Below are positions 8,126-16,040 of a stretch of 36,902 bases of DNA, piece by piece. Every line of letters begins with the position of its first letter. The first letter of the stretch is position 1. The notes under the pieces were generated by a model. It had not been told where the DNA came from. It saw nothing but the letters and a program-made list of their open reading frames with translations, and did not search any database. Position numbers and translations under genes: made by a program. This DNA comes from Candidatus Bathyarchaeota archaeon (GTDB lineage: Archaea > Thermoproteota > Bathyarchaeia > Bathyarchaeales > Bathycorpusculaceae), in the NCBI GenBank assembly GCA_026014545.1, contig JAOZIH010000011.1, forward strand, positions 1 through 36,902. Reading direction: 5' to 3'.

Positions 8126-8135
8126 CTTATATAAG
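8126..8135 (+). promoter_or_regulatory. TATA box of the radical SAM gene
   Basis: CTTATATAAG, itself a palindrome, lies about 63 bp before the ATG at 8194. Expected transcription start is near 8156, giving a leader of about 35-40 nt. It is the clearest TATA element in the divergent intergenic region 7961-8193. Confidence 0.5.
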
Positions 8136-8193
8136 TGGAAACTAGGACTATTAACCCAGACAACAAGTACATGCACGGTGCTTATAGTTGAAT

Positions 8194-9225
8194 ATGCGTT
8201 TACAAAAGGCTTCTAGAATCGCAATTAGCGCACTTACACCAAATAGACCTCATCATGCGCAGTGGATGATTACGCGTAAATGCAATTATCACTGCAGAGG
8301 CTGCAACGTCTGGAACGAACAAGCCCATGAGGAATTAACAGCCGAGGAGATAAAACGCGGAATGGACATACTAAAGAGCCTCGGCATCGTGGAGCTTGTA
8401 ATCTCAGGCGGAGACCCACTTTTAAGAGATGATGCCGCTGAAATAATCGACTACGCTTCGAAGCTTTTTGTAACCACAGTATATGACAACGGGAGCATGG
8501 CAGCGAAGAAAATTGAGGCTCTGCGAAACGTAGATTTCGTGGCAATTTCAATAGACAGCTTAGACGAGGCAAAAAATGACTACATAAAAGGCGTTCCAGG
8601 CTCATGGAGAAGAGCCATGGAAACCGTCGAAGCGCTGCATAAAGCGGGAATAAAAGTAAGCGTTACGCCTACAATTTCACAGTTAAACCTTTACGAAATC
8701 TTGGACATCACAAATTACTTCACCCATAAAGGGATCCCAGTTTGGTATTGCCTCTACTCCTATGATGCAAGTGAAGATAAAAAGCAACTTTTCAGAATTG
8801 GCAAAGCAAATGACGAGTTCATTATACGAGATAATCAGGCAATGGTAAAGCTCTGCGACTCTCTTATGGAGATGAAAAAAAAGAATAATAGAATTCTAAT
8901 GACAGACGAACTATTGAAGACGCTTAGAACACTATTTTCCGAAGGCAAAAGAACATGGCGCTGCCGCGCGCTTCGGAACTTTTTAGTCATAGACCATCTG
9001 GGCAGAATCGCCGGCTGTCATGTCCACAATTTTGCTGGCTCACTATTTGATTTGCCTAGACTGTGGAACAGCCAAAAATTCAAAACGCTACGTGAAATTT
9101 ACATTAAATGCACGCAATGCTCTTACTTATGCTACATCTTCTATTCGATTCACGGGAGCCCCTATGGTCATCTCATGTTAGCTAAGGATCAATGGAAAAA
9201 TGCAAAGCTGCTTTTAGAAAAATAG
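8194..9225 (+). CDS. Radical SAM protein, SPASM-like C-terminus
   Basis: A 343-residue radical SAM enzyme. The [4Fe-4S]/SAM site is CNYHCRGC (CxxxCxxC) around residue 30, followed by ISGGDPLLRDD, the usual GGEP-like SAM-binding motif. The C-terminal part carries further cysteines (WRCRALRN, AGCHVH, CTQCSYLC) in a SPASM-like arrangement that could hold an auxiliary cluster. Its position among glycosyltransferases suggests modification of a glycan, lipid or peptide of the envelope (inference); the substrate is unknown. The start is taken at the ATG at 8194; a TTG two codons earlier is in frame. It converges on the small membrane gene at 9229 with 3 bp between stops. Confidence 0.87.
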   Translation: MRLQKASRIAISALTPNRPHHAQWMITRKCNYHCRGCNVWNEQAHEELTAEEIKRGMDILKSLGIVELVISGGDPLLRDDAAEIIDYASKLFVTTVYDNGSMAAKKIEALRNVDFVAISIDSLDEAKNDYIKGVPGSWRRAMETVEALHKAGIKVSVTPTISQLNLYEILDITNYFTHKGIPVWYCLYSYDASEDKKQLFRIGKANDEFIIRDNQAMVKLCDSLMEMKKKNNRILMTDELLKTLRTLFSEGKRTWRCRALRNFLVIDHLGRIAGCHVHNFAGSLFDLPRLWNSQKFKTLREIYIKCTQCSYLCYIFYSIHGSPYGHLMLAKDQWKNAKLLLEK

Positions 9226-9228
9226 TTG

Positions 9229-9495
9229 CTAAACATCCAAATTTGGTAATGCTTCAAGCGCCTTTGCTAGGGAGTGCATTATTGAAGCGTCAATTTTCTG
9301 CTCTTTCTCAAGGTCTCCAATTCGAATGTGATACATCAAATATGCATTTACTACAGGCGTGTTTTCCATTATCAGACGTGGACCCGTGTCTCGTGGTTTT
9401 TTCAGCTCGATAAATGCGGGTAGAAATGTGATGAAAATTAGAAGCGGTATTGCCACGCTGAATAAGACTAAAGTCTGAGTCAGATTCAGAATCAT
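9229..9495 (-). CDS. Small single-span membrane protein next to the processive GT2
   Basis: An 88-residue protein: one strong N-terminal transmembrane helix (VLFSVAIPLLIFITFLPAF) and a soluble tail of about 55 residues. The last 27 residues resemble the whole of the 34-residue microprotein encoded at 15666..15770: E.EQK.D..I...LA and a final LPNL are shared. It starts 23 bp after the stop of the GT2 gene on the same strand, so it is probably the last gene of that operon and may be an accessory subunit. No known family is recognised. Confidence 0.6.
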   Translation of the reverse strand: MILNLTQTLVLFSVAIPLLIFITFLPAFIELKKPRDTGPRLIMENTPVVNAYLMYHIRIGDLEKEQKIDASIMHSLAKALEALPNLDV

Positions 9496-9518
9496 GGCAA
9501 TCTTTTGAGCAATATTGC

Positions 9519-10801
9519 TTAATTTCCAATATAACGCTTTTCGTCGCCTAAGTGATGCGTTTTAGCCCAGCAGACATGTTTTTTCCCAAGGATTTTAGCA
9601 GCAAGAAGATCCCAAAATGCCTTTGTACATATAAAAGTATTATACAAGTACAAGAAAAGTAGCAGAGGAATCAGCCACTGAATCCGCGTTCTGCCATCTA
9701 GATAAGCTCCTATTCCAACCTCAAAGAATGGTGCAAAATTTCCTACAAAGCTATAGAAAGATAGTGGCACTAAAATCCAGAGTGCCACAACCAATTGGGA
9801 AGGTTCAAGAAGAATAAGCAATGTGCCTGCACAAAATGATATAAGCGTTATAATGGGCATAAAATACACATGTAGAAGAAGAATGCCGTCAATTTTTTCT
9901 TTCAAACTTAATTTTTTGCTTTTTAATACGCGGAGCACATTTTTGAAGCAGACTTGCATGTGCCCTTGTGCCCATCTGTGCCTCTGTCGCCAGTACGCCC
10001 TCCAGTCAGCAAATGCCTCCTCATAGCATTCCGCGTCAGCTACATAGCGAACCTTAAAGCCAGCGAGATAAACTTGAAACGTCAAGTCCGTATCTTCAGC
10101 CAACATTGCTTCGTCAAAGCCGCCTAGCGCTTCTATAATCCTCCGTCTGAAGCCTCCCACGGTACCGCCGAATTGTGGTATGAGACCTAGTGCGACGCGG
10201 GCTTCTTGGTCGATTCGGTAGCCGCCGATTCGCTCTAACGTGACCAAGCGAGTTACAAGGCTTTGCGCTTCGTTCAAGACAACTGGGCGTCCCTGCACGG
10301 CGCCAACCTCAGGGTCGGCAAACTCCTTAACGAGTTTCTTCACGCTGTCTTTTGGGGGTAATAATCTGCATCGAAGCAGAGCACAATTTCGCCTGTTGCG
10401 TGCTTTAAGCCGAAATTCAAAGCGGAAGCTTTCCCTCTGCCGCCATCCTCTTTACCTCGATGCAGCACAGTAATGTGCTTGCAGCGTTTGGAATATTCTT
10501 CAGCGATTTGTCCAGTGCGGTCAGATGATGCGTCATCAATGACTATTATTTGGAGCTTATCCTGCGGATAAGCTAACTCGGTCATTCGTTGCAGCAGTCG
10601 TTCTATAACGTTTTCTTCATTGTGCGCTGGGATCAGTATCGAAACGGTTGGTTCATAGTTCAAGATTGCAGCGAGCGCGTCGGTTCGGTGTTTTTTGATT
10701 TTTCTTAAAACGGTTAGTGTGAAAATGTAATGTCTAACAAGATACGCAGTTATGAGTGCCGCTGTGAGCAAAAAGATAGCTTTCAAGAATTCGGTGATCA
10801 A
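9519..10801 (-). pseudogene. Processive-type membrane GT2, one frameshift
   Basis: Two overlapping open frames (10340..10801 and 9519..10343) together encode one protein of about 427 residues. Its parts in order are an N-terminal membrane helix, the GT-A domain (IDDASSDRTGQIAEEYSKRC, LCFDADYYP), then AEDTDLTFQ and the QRHRW motif of processive synthases, and about four C-terminal membrane helices. This resembles poly-N-acetylglucosamine or cellulose synthase-like enzymes that polymerise and export a glycan. The frame breaks after DADYYP at a run of five G on the plus strand (10354-10358); one more base restores YYPPKDSVKKL. The TTG start overlaps the TGA stop of the upstream membrane gene, so the two are translationally coupled. 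It could be a sequence error or a recent inactivation. Confidence 0.8.
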
Positions 10802-11183
10802 GCTTTCACCGCTTCGCGCATATTTTCAGGCGTGAAAAAGGATAGGCTTACTGACCAGAAGGATATGATCCACATGAAATTGAAGATGGGCTGCAGCAAT
10901 GCGTAAAAAGCGGTGAATATTTCTCCGAAAAACTCGGTGCCAGTGGCGGCGAAAGGTTTAGGGAAAAGTTCCAAGCCAAGCCTATAATGTTGCCTAAGGC
11001 GAGCATGCTCATCTTTCTACTGAGCGATCCATTCAATTGGAAAGTGAGGGAGAGAAAAAGTAAATTGAAAATCAAAAGAGCAATTGTGGATTCTATGTTA
11101 ATGAAGCGGAGAGAAGCTATCAAGCATAGCGCGATTACTTCCAAAAATAAAGCTGTGACTATGTGCGTACTTCTAAATTTCAT
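10798..11183 (-). pseudogene. Small four-helix membrane protein, one frameshift
   Basis: The ATG at 11183 follows a strong AAGGAGG ribosome site. The first ~72 codons encode three hydrophobic segments ending ...IIGLAWNF. The frame then leaves at a run of four A on the plus strand (10964-10967). Adding one base gives a continuous C-terminus: FFPKPFAATGTEFFGEIFTA, FYALLQPIFNFMWIISFW and a closing FFTPENMREAVKA, 128 residues in all. That stop (TGA) overlaps the TTG start of the GT2 gene, which argues that the shifted frame is the true ancestral one. It is probably a membrane partner of the glycan synthase; no family is recognised. As deposited, the unshifted frame stops at 10848. Confidence 0.7.
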
Positions 11184-11315
11184 TTTCCCCGCCCTCCTTG
11201 TTGCATGATATGCGGTTTGTAAAGGTTGTTCCCAAAAGTTAATTCTATAGAGGGATATTCGGTTTTAAAATTTACGTATTCCTGTGTTTAAATTGGAAGA
11301 ACCACTAGAGCTTGC

Positions 11316-11924
11316 CTATGGATTTTCAGTTTTGAGAATAATATTATCCATAACCATGCAGAGAACTTGAAAAACTTCGCTTGCATCTAAGTTGTCGGTG
11401 TCCAAAATTAGGTGGAACGGCTCGAAATCTTCGCCCAGCCTAAAACCGTATAGTTTCTCGTATATCGCTTTTGTTGTTGCCTCTTTCTCCCTCAGCACTT
11501 GCCGTGCCTCTTCGACGGAGATCCTGTCTCTTTTGGCGATTCTCCACGCCCGTTTTTCTTCAGAAGCAGCCAGCCATATCTTGAAGCCAGTTTTAAGCAG
11601 CCAAGGCATAGCCCAACTGTCTAAAATAACGTTCCCTTGCTGCGCGTACTGCAAGAGTTTCTCGTCCACGGTCTTGTCAAATTGCGGGTTGCTTTCCCGT
11701 TTCTTTAAAAAGCTGAGGCCTTCAGGGCTCTCCCACCAGCCGCGGGTGGACGGATTGTATCCTTCGTCTTTCGCTAACTCCTTCAGTGCATCTCCGCCTG
11801 AATAATAGCGCAGCCCGTATTTCTGCGCGAGCTTCTTGGCCAAGGTGCTTTTTCCAGTTCCAGCCATACCTGAAATGCAAACCACAATTTTTTTCTCAGT
11901 GGTGGTTTTCCCGTTTCTGCTCAT
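11316..11924 (-). CDS. cmk: Archaeal-type cytidylate kinase
   Basis: A 202-residue P-loop kinase. Walker A is GMAGTGKST near residue 19; the core has the CMK-like YYSGGDALKELA segment, a lid-like RDRISVEEARQVLREKE region and a closing LILDTDNLDASEV strand-helix. It phosphorylates CMP/dCMP to the diphosphate in pyrimidine salvage. In archaea this gene sits in the secY ribosomal-protein cluster after DUF106, as it does here, which supports the call over other small P-loop kinases. The DUF106 gene ends 26 bp upstream on the same strand. Confidence 0.85.
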   Translation of the reverse strand: MSRNGKTTTEKKIVVCISGMAGTGKSTLAKKLAQKYGLRYYSGGDALKELAKDEGYNPSTRGWWESPEGLSFLKKRESNPQFDKTVDEKLLQYAQQGNVILDSWAMPWLLKTGFKIWLAASEEKRAWRIAKRDRISVEEARQVLREKEATTKAIYEKLYGFRLGEDFEPFHLILDTDNLDASEVFQVLCMVMDNIILKTENP

Positions 11925-11950
11925 GGTGTCTGCTCAACCATGCATAGTGT

Positions 11951-12406
11951 TTATTCTATGGGCGTTATGCCTATTACGCGGGAGGCAAGAGTTCCGAAGA
12001 AGAAGGAGCATATCATGTACCAAATAAGAACTGGAATCCCGCCGAAGCCTGGAACATAAGCTACGGCGTTTCCTCCGTAAACTGGAATCAGGAAAACCCA
12101 CCAGATGATTACGTAGCTGAAGGAGATGGGAAGAAGAACTGTCTGAGGCTTCATCATTTTAGCCTGCATGTTTCTTATCTGCGATTCTCTCTTTTTCAGT
12201 TTCTCAATTTGCTTTGTGTCGTTAGCGCGCATGGCTTGCAGCAGCTGCGATTGATACTCAGCCGTTTCCCTTCTCATTGCCTTGTACTCTTCCCAGCCGC
12301 ACATGCGATTTATCAGCAATCGCTGGATTGTCATGTTAAGAAAGGAAACAGCAAATGCAATAATCATTACAATAATTGTGGCTAACGGAATATCTGTAAT
12401 GAGCAT
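11951..12406 (-). CDS. DUF106/EMC3-like (archaeal YidC-like, Ylp1) membrane protein
   Basis: A 151-residue protein with an N-terminal membrane helix (residues about 5-25), a charged coiled-coil hairpin (AEYQSQLLQAMRANDTKQIE...KKRESQIRNMQAKMMKP), and two further membrane helices (about 93-113 and 122-142). This is the layout of the archaeal DUF106 family, part of the Oxa1/YidC/EMC3 superfamily that helps insert membrane proteins. It usually lies next to secY, as its role would suggest. Here it is separated from secY by a 2.5-kb surface-protein gene but stays coupled to cmk. AAGAGA precedes the ATG. Confidence 0.87.
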   Translation of the reverse strand: MLITDIPLATIIVMIIAFAVSFLNMTIQRLLINRMCGWEEYKAMRRETAEYQSQLLQAMRANDTKQIEKLKKRESQIRNMQAKMMKPQTVLLPISFSYVIIWWVFLIPVYGGNAVAYVPGFGGIPVLIWYMICSFFFGTLASRVIGITPIE

Positions 12407-12923
12407 GATTCTCTTTTTCTCCTTGCGCTGAAACGCCCAGGGTCTTTTAGCCTATTTTTCTTTTCTTGTTAATAACCATTTTTGCTCCTGAAAACCGCAA
12501 ATCCTTCTTTTGGCTCTTAAAACAGAATAATTGTGCTATTCAAGAAATTTTGTTTCATAAAAAGTTGACATGGTACTTCGACTACGTAGGCGTCAACTAT
12601 GTAGCGGAGGGTTTACAGAGACTTCGAACAGGCCAAATAAAGGAGAAAAGGGAAACGCGGTTGCCGCAAAGCAAAACTGCTATTTGCTGCTTTCACGTCC
12701 GAAGCCTTCTCAGCCCCTCTATCACCATGTCTGGCAGCGTTGCATGCGCTGGGTTTGCTGGGGCTTTGGGTGCCAAACTAAAGGAGAGATATAGGAGAAG
12801 AGAAGAATGGCAATCTGCTGCTGCAGATAAGCCGTATTCCCAAAGCCCTCTCAGCCCTCCACGCTTGGACAGTCAAATAACCCAAAAAGGGGGGGAATTG
12901 AGTTTTGCGTGTTCTCAGCATAG
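12407..12923. other. 517-bp intergenic region with an imperfect tandem repeat
   Basis: The only structure seen is two diverged copies of a unit of about 110-120 nt, starting near 12631 and 12771. Each opens GCCAAA(C)TAAAGGAGA, runs through a purine-rich stretch and a CTGCT-rich stretch, and closes with GCC(T/C)TCTCAGCCC. In the second copy a strong ribosome-site-like AGGAG precedes a seven-codon frame MAICCCR; the first copy has TAICCF at the matching place. Longer plus-strand frames here have odd composition and no family signature, so I do not call a gene. It may be a decayed duplication. Confidence 0.45.
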
Positions 12924-15455
12924 TTATCGCTTCCTAGGTATCAGAAGTCCAACAAGGATAACAGCGGCGATTATGGCGACTGTGGAGATGGCGAAGTAGG
13001 TTTCGACTGGCGCTTGAGGCGCAGGCGTGGCTTCTGCGGTGGCAGCGGGCGCTTCACCAACTATTAGGGCGGTTTCAGCGGAAGAGCCATAGTAAGCTTT
13101 AGAGCCTGCAAATCGCGCGATGACAGTGTATTTGCCTGGTACTGGAGGAGTGAATGTGGCGCTGTAGAAGCCATTCGCGTCGCTTGTTGTTCTCGCTACC
13201 TCGTAGTAGTTACCATTGGGATCGAGCACTTCAATGATGACTTCAACGCCCTTTGCGTCTGCTGGCTTTTCAAACTGCTTATACACATAGAGCATCCAGT
13301 CACTCATGCTTTCGTCCGCCACAGCGGGCACGCCATTCGGGAAGCGTAGTTTTATGGCTGTGTCCTGTGTTCCTGGCGAAATGTCTGTCACTGTGCCCTT
13401 CACTAGGACTGCTTTGCCCAGTTCCACTTCTGTATCAGGCGCAGCAACCGTTACAGCCGTTGGTCCCTTGCCGATGGCGTATATGCGTTGGTCATATGTG
13501 TCCATGGTGGCGATTATGCTGTCTCCGATGACTGAGTTGCCGCCCCAGCGGGTGCCGCGGAACATGCCGTTAACACGCCAGACCACATCGCCTGTTTCAG
13601 CATCAAGACATATGTAGGGTCCGCCGCGTGGTAATGGTTGCTCAGCAGAATGCTCAACAGTTGTTACATAGACTTTGCCGTCGCTGATCAACGTTATCCA
13701 GCCCCACCAGTTATTGCCCGTAACCGGTTCACCATACTCATCGCTCATCGTATAGGTCCATAGTGTATCCCCTGTTTTAAGATCGTAGCAGTAGACTATG
13801 CCGCCTACGCCGACTGAGTATAGCTTGCCATAAGCGAAGTACCATGTGTGTTCAGCGTTGCCCCAGCCATAAGAGTCCAAGAAGTGCTCGGACTCGGTTT
13901 CCCACAGGTAGTCGCCTGTTTCTACGCTGAAGCCGTAGTGCTTGCGAAGCTCTTTAGACCAGACCGCGATTACTCCGCCTTCAACCTCATTTGAAGCGCC
14001 CACATAATGCAGCGTGTTGGAGCCCTCAAGCCACTCTGCAGGCGCAGCCCATGTCTTATCGAATAGCAAATAGGTGGATGCGGAAGTCTTGGTTAAGCCC
14101 TCAGTTTTTAGAGCCCAAACTCGAACTTGTGTTTGGTTGAAAAATACAGAGACCACCCTGTCGGAGTAGACCTTCAGTATCGGCGTGAAGAACGATGTTG
14201 AAGCAGTCAAACCAGCAGGTATTGACACGTTCCACGAGTAAGCTTGCGGAACACTTGCGTTAAATGTGCGTCCAGCAACAAATCTGCCCCAGCTTCCGAA
14301 GTCGCCGGCGCTTGTCAGCAGAGATTGACCAGCTGCGGTTGAGTTCCAAAGAGCCATCCAGCAATTAGCATAGTCAATTTGGTAAATCAGGATTTCACCG
14401 TAAGGACCGAAGACGCGCGTTCCTGAAGGCACATTTGTGAACGAGAAAACCCATTCGCCGTTGAATGGGTCATACGCGTTGTATGTGGTGCCGCTTACCG
14501 ACCAGAGGTATGTGTAAACGCCGTCATAGTTGAAGCTGTCAAAGTAGAAAATTTGCCCAAACGAGAGTGTAGTTGCGTTTCTGAACCATAGTTGCTCGCC
14601 AGTGTGTAAGTCAACTGCCACTATGCCTGTCTGAGGCGTCTGCGCGTCGCCGATATTGTAGTAGAGAATGCCGTTCAAAACCACCGAGTTCTGCCACTTG
14701 CCCTCATAGGCGTCTCCTGTTTCGGAGCCTGCGGGAATCTGTGATGTACCCCAGTAGTCGCCCGTTAAGCCGCCAGTGGTTAGCTGTTTCGCCCACAGCA
14801 CGTGAGCGGTTTCAGGCGCGTCGTTGTTATCTGAAAGCGAGTTGTCAGGCCGCGTCATCCAGTTTCCAGCTATTGAAGCCCATTCTCTTAGTTGCGAGTC
14901 TATAGGCCGAGACCAGTATTCTGTCGGCAGAGGATACGCTGGATATGTTGCCGTTGATTCTTCTTGCACGACGAGTTCTATTGTCTCGCTGGTGCTTGCT
15001 TTCATTATGGTGCCTGCGAGAAACATGGCGCCTCTTTCGTAGTCATAGTAGGTATATGGGTTTTCTTGCTCAGGGAAGTGTGCCGTCAACTTGTATGTGC
15101 CTATCTGGTCGGGAACATATACTATTGCGGTTCCGCCTGTTGAGTCTGTATTGTATGGTCCGAGAGTTTCAGTAGAGCCGTCAGGTTTAACAATTGTAAC
15201 CGTGAGATTTTGCCAACCATATTGGACGCTTCCTAGCTGCTGTGTGATTCCAAAGCGAATTAGGACTTGCTCGCCGACACCCACAGGATTCGGCGTTGCA
15301 TCAATGAAAGGATAGGTTTTCTGCGTTATCTGCGCATTCGCGCCCGGCATAGCGACCAAGGAGACAGCGAAAATTGAAGTTATAAGCAAAGCGATTACAG
15401 CTTTCGGCTTTTTCAAAGTTTCATCTGCAAGGAATGTGTTTCTCGGAATTTTCAT
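12924..15455 (-). CDS. Secreted, membrane-anchored PQQ-type beta-propeller protein 1
   Basis: An 843-residue surface protein. Residues 1-40 form a signal peptide (hydrophobic AVIALLITSIFAVSLVAM, likely cut after GANA). An Ig-like domain follows (NPVGVGEQVLIRFGI...TYKLTAHF). The middle is a propeller of PQQ-like repeats (VDLHTGEQLWF, VETGDYLWETES, YDLKTGDTLWTY, LDAETGDVVWRV). A second Ig-like domain (DPNGNYYEVARTTSDANGFY...GKYTVIARFAG), a TPAPQAPVE linker, one membrane helix and an RKR end complete it. I start at the ATG at 15455, after GGAGAATAAAGAGGG, rather than 15518. It is a close paralogue of 32075..34582. The ligand is unknown. Its place between secY and DUF106 is unusual. Confidence 0.88.
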   Translation of the reverse strand: MKIPRNTFLADETLKKPKAVIALLITSIFAVSLVAMPGANAQITQKTYPFIDATPNPVGVGEQVLIRFGITQQLGSVQYGWQNLTVTIVKPDGSTETLGPYNTDSTGGTAIVYVPDQIGTYKLTAHFPEQENPYTYYDYERGAMFLAGTIMKASTSETIELVVQEESTATYPAYPLPTEYWSRPIDSQLREWASIAGNWMTRPDNSLSDNNDAPETAHVLWAKQLTTGGLTGDYWGTSQIPAGSETGDAYEGKWQNSVVLNGILYYNIGDAQTPQTGIVAVDLHTGEQLWFRNATTLSFGQIFYFDSFNYDGVYTYLWSVSGTTYNAYDPFNGEWVFSFTNVPSGTRVFGPYGEILIYQIDYANCWMALWNSTAAGQSLLTSAGDFGSWGRFVAGRTFNASVPQAYSWNVSIPAGLTASTSFFTPILKVYSDRVVSVFFNQTQVRVWALKTEGLTKTSASTYLLFDKTWAAPAEWLEGSNTLHYVGASNEVEGGVIAVWSKELRKHYGFSVETGDYLWETESEHFLDSYGWGNAEHTWYFAYGKLYSVGVGGIVYCYDLKTGDTLWTYTMSDEYGEPVTGNNWWGWITLISDGKVYVTTVEHSAEQPLPRGGPYICLDAETGDVVWRVNGMFRGTRWGGNSVIGDSIIATMDTYDQRIYAIGKGPTAVTVAAPDTEVELGKAVLVKGTVTDISPGTQDTAIKLRFPNGVPAVADESMSDWMLYVYKQFEKPADAKGVEVIIEVLDPNGNYYEVARTTSDANGFYSATFTPPVPGKYTVIARFAGSKAYYGSSAETALIVGEAPAATAEATPAPQAPVETYFAISTVAIIAAVILVGLLIPRKR

Positions 15456-15665
15456 GCCCTCTTTATTCTCCTTTATTTTTTGCGAGAGCAACGTCTGCAT
15501 GATTGAGCTATAGTACATTTTTCAGAATCTTACCAGAATTATGTCCAAATTATACCAAAAAGGAAGCTGTGAACTTGAAAATCTTCTGGAGCCTCTTTGC
15601 GTATGTTAGCAAAAACAACTCTCAAAATAAACGCAGACCTTTAACAAAAAGTAAGGATTTGCGGC

Positions 15666-15770
15666 TTAATCCTCTAAATTAGGCAAAAATGCGATAACCT
15701 CAGCCAGCCGCACAACTATCTCGTAATCAAACTTTTGCTCTAGCTCTATGTTCATAAGTGGAAGTTCCAT
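15666..15770 (-). CDS. Candidate leaderless 34-residue microprotein
   Basis: A short frame starting MELPLMNIELEQKF and ending FLPNLED. Its C-terminal 27 residues align without gaps to the tail of the 88-residue membrane protein at 9229..9495, with 12 identities by eye (E, EQK, D, I, LA, LPNL). A TATA-like CTATAAAAG (15792-15800) is centred 26 bp upstream of the ATG at 15770, the distance expected for leaderless mRNA. An ATG four codons earlier is too close to that box. No transmembrane part is present. It could be a real small protein or a truncated relic of a larger gene. Confidence 0.4.
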   Translation of the reverse strand: MELPLMNIELEQKFDYEIVVRLAEVIAFLPNLED

Positions 15771-15791
15771 GACCGTATTCATTAGTGGAAT

Positions 15792-15834
15792 CTTTTATAG
15801 CGGTTCCTATAGCTCAAACTTCGAACTTCGAAGT
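15792..15834 (-). promoter_or_regulatory. TATA box and 17-nt palindrome upstream of the microgene
   Basis: CTATAAAAG on the minus strand (15792-15800) lies 17 bp below an almost perfect palindrome, ACTTCGAA-C-TTCGAAGT (15818-15834): eight-base arms around one central base. A palindrome just upstream of a TATA/BRE site is the usual place for an archaeal activator or repressor. The protein that would bind is unknown. Confidence 0.4.
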
Positions 15835-16040
15835 AACAAGGCCTTCTCCGCAGAAATTTTTGACATTTTTAATTAATTTTTAGTTATTTGATTATGCCAA
15901 AGTTGCCGTTTTAGAGTTTACGTGTATGGTAAAAACATGGAGAGTGCATCACTCCACGGTAATTTTCGAAGTTTTGCCACATAGCTGCTGAAGAATAAAA
16001 TAAAGGCGAATTAGGGTTCCGTAATTTATCTATCGTTTAT

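Larger units (their letters stand above)
15456..16040. other. Intergenic region between PQQ protein 1 and secY
   Basis: This 585-bp region is AT-rich. It holds the promoter area of the PQQ gene, a candidate 34-codon microgene with its own TATA box and a 17-nt palindrome (entered separately), and a small GAGTG-CAT-CACTC hairpin at 15942-15954 downstream of secY. Nothing else gene-like was seen. Confidence 0.6.

Noticed and set aside
10354-10358. Programmed -1 frameshifting in the GT2 gene
   Set aside because: No downstream structure was identified, and neighbouring genes have unrelated homopolymer indels in both directions, so error, phase variation or decay is simpler.
12466-12999. Plus-strand 177-codon frame
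   Set aside because: It crosses the tandem repeat and runs into the 3' end of PQQ protein 1 on the other strand; composition is odd and no family is recognisable.
13253-15315. Plus-strand frames opposite PQQ protein 1
   Set aside because: Antisense shadows produced by the strongly biased codons of the PQQ gene.
15942-15954. Small hairpin GAGTG-CAT-CACTC as secY terminator
   Set aside because: It is five base pairs with no T-run after it on the minus strand; too weak to call.
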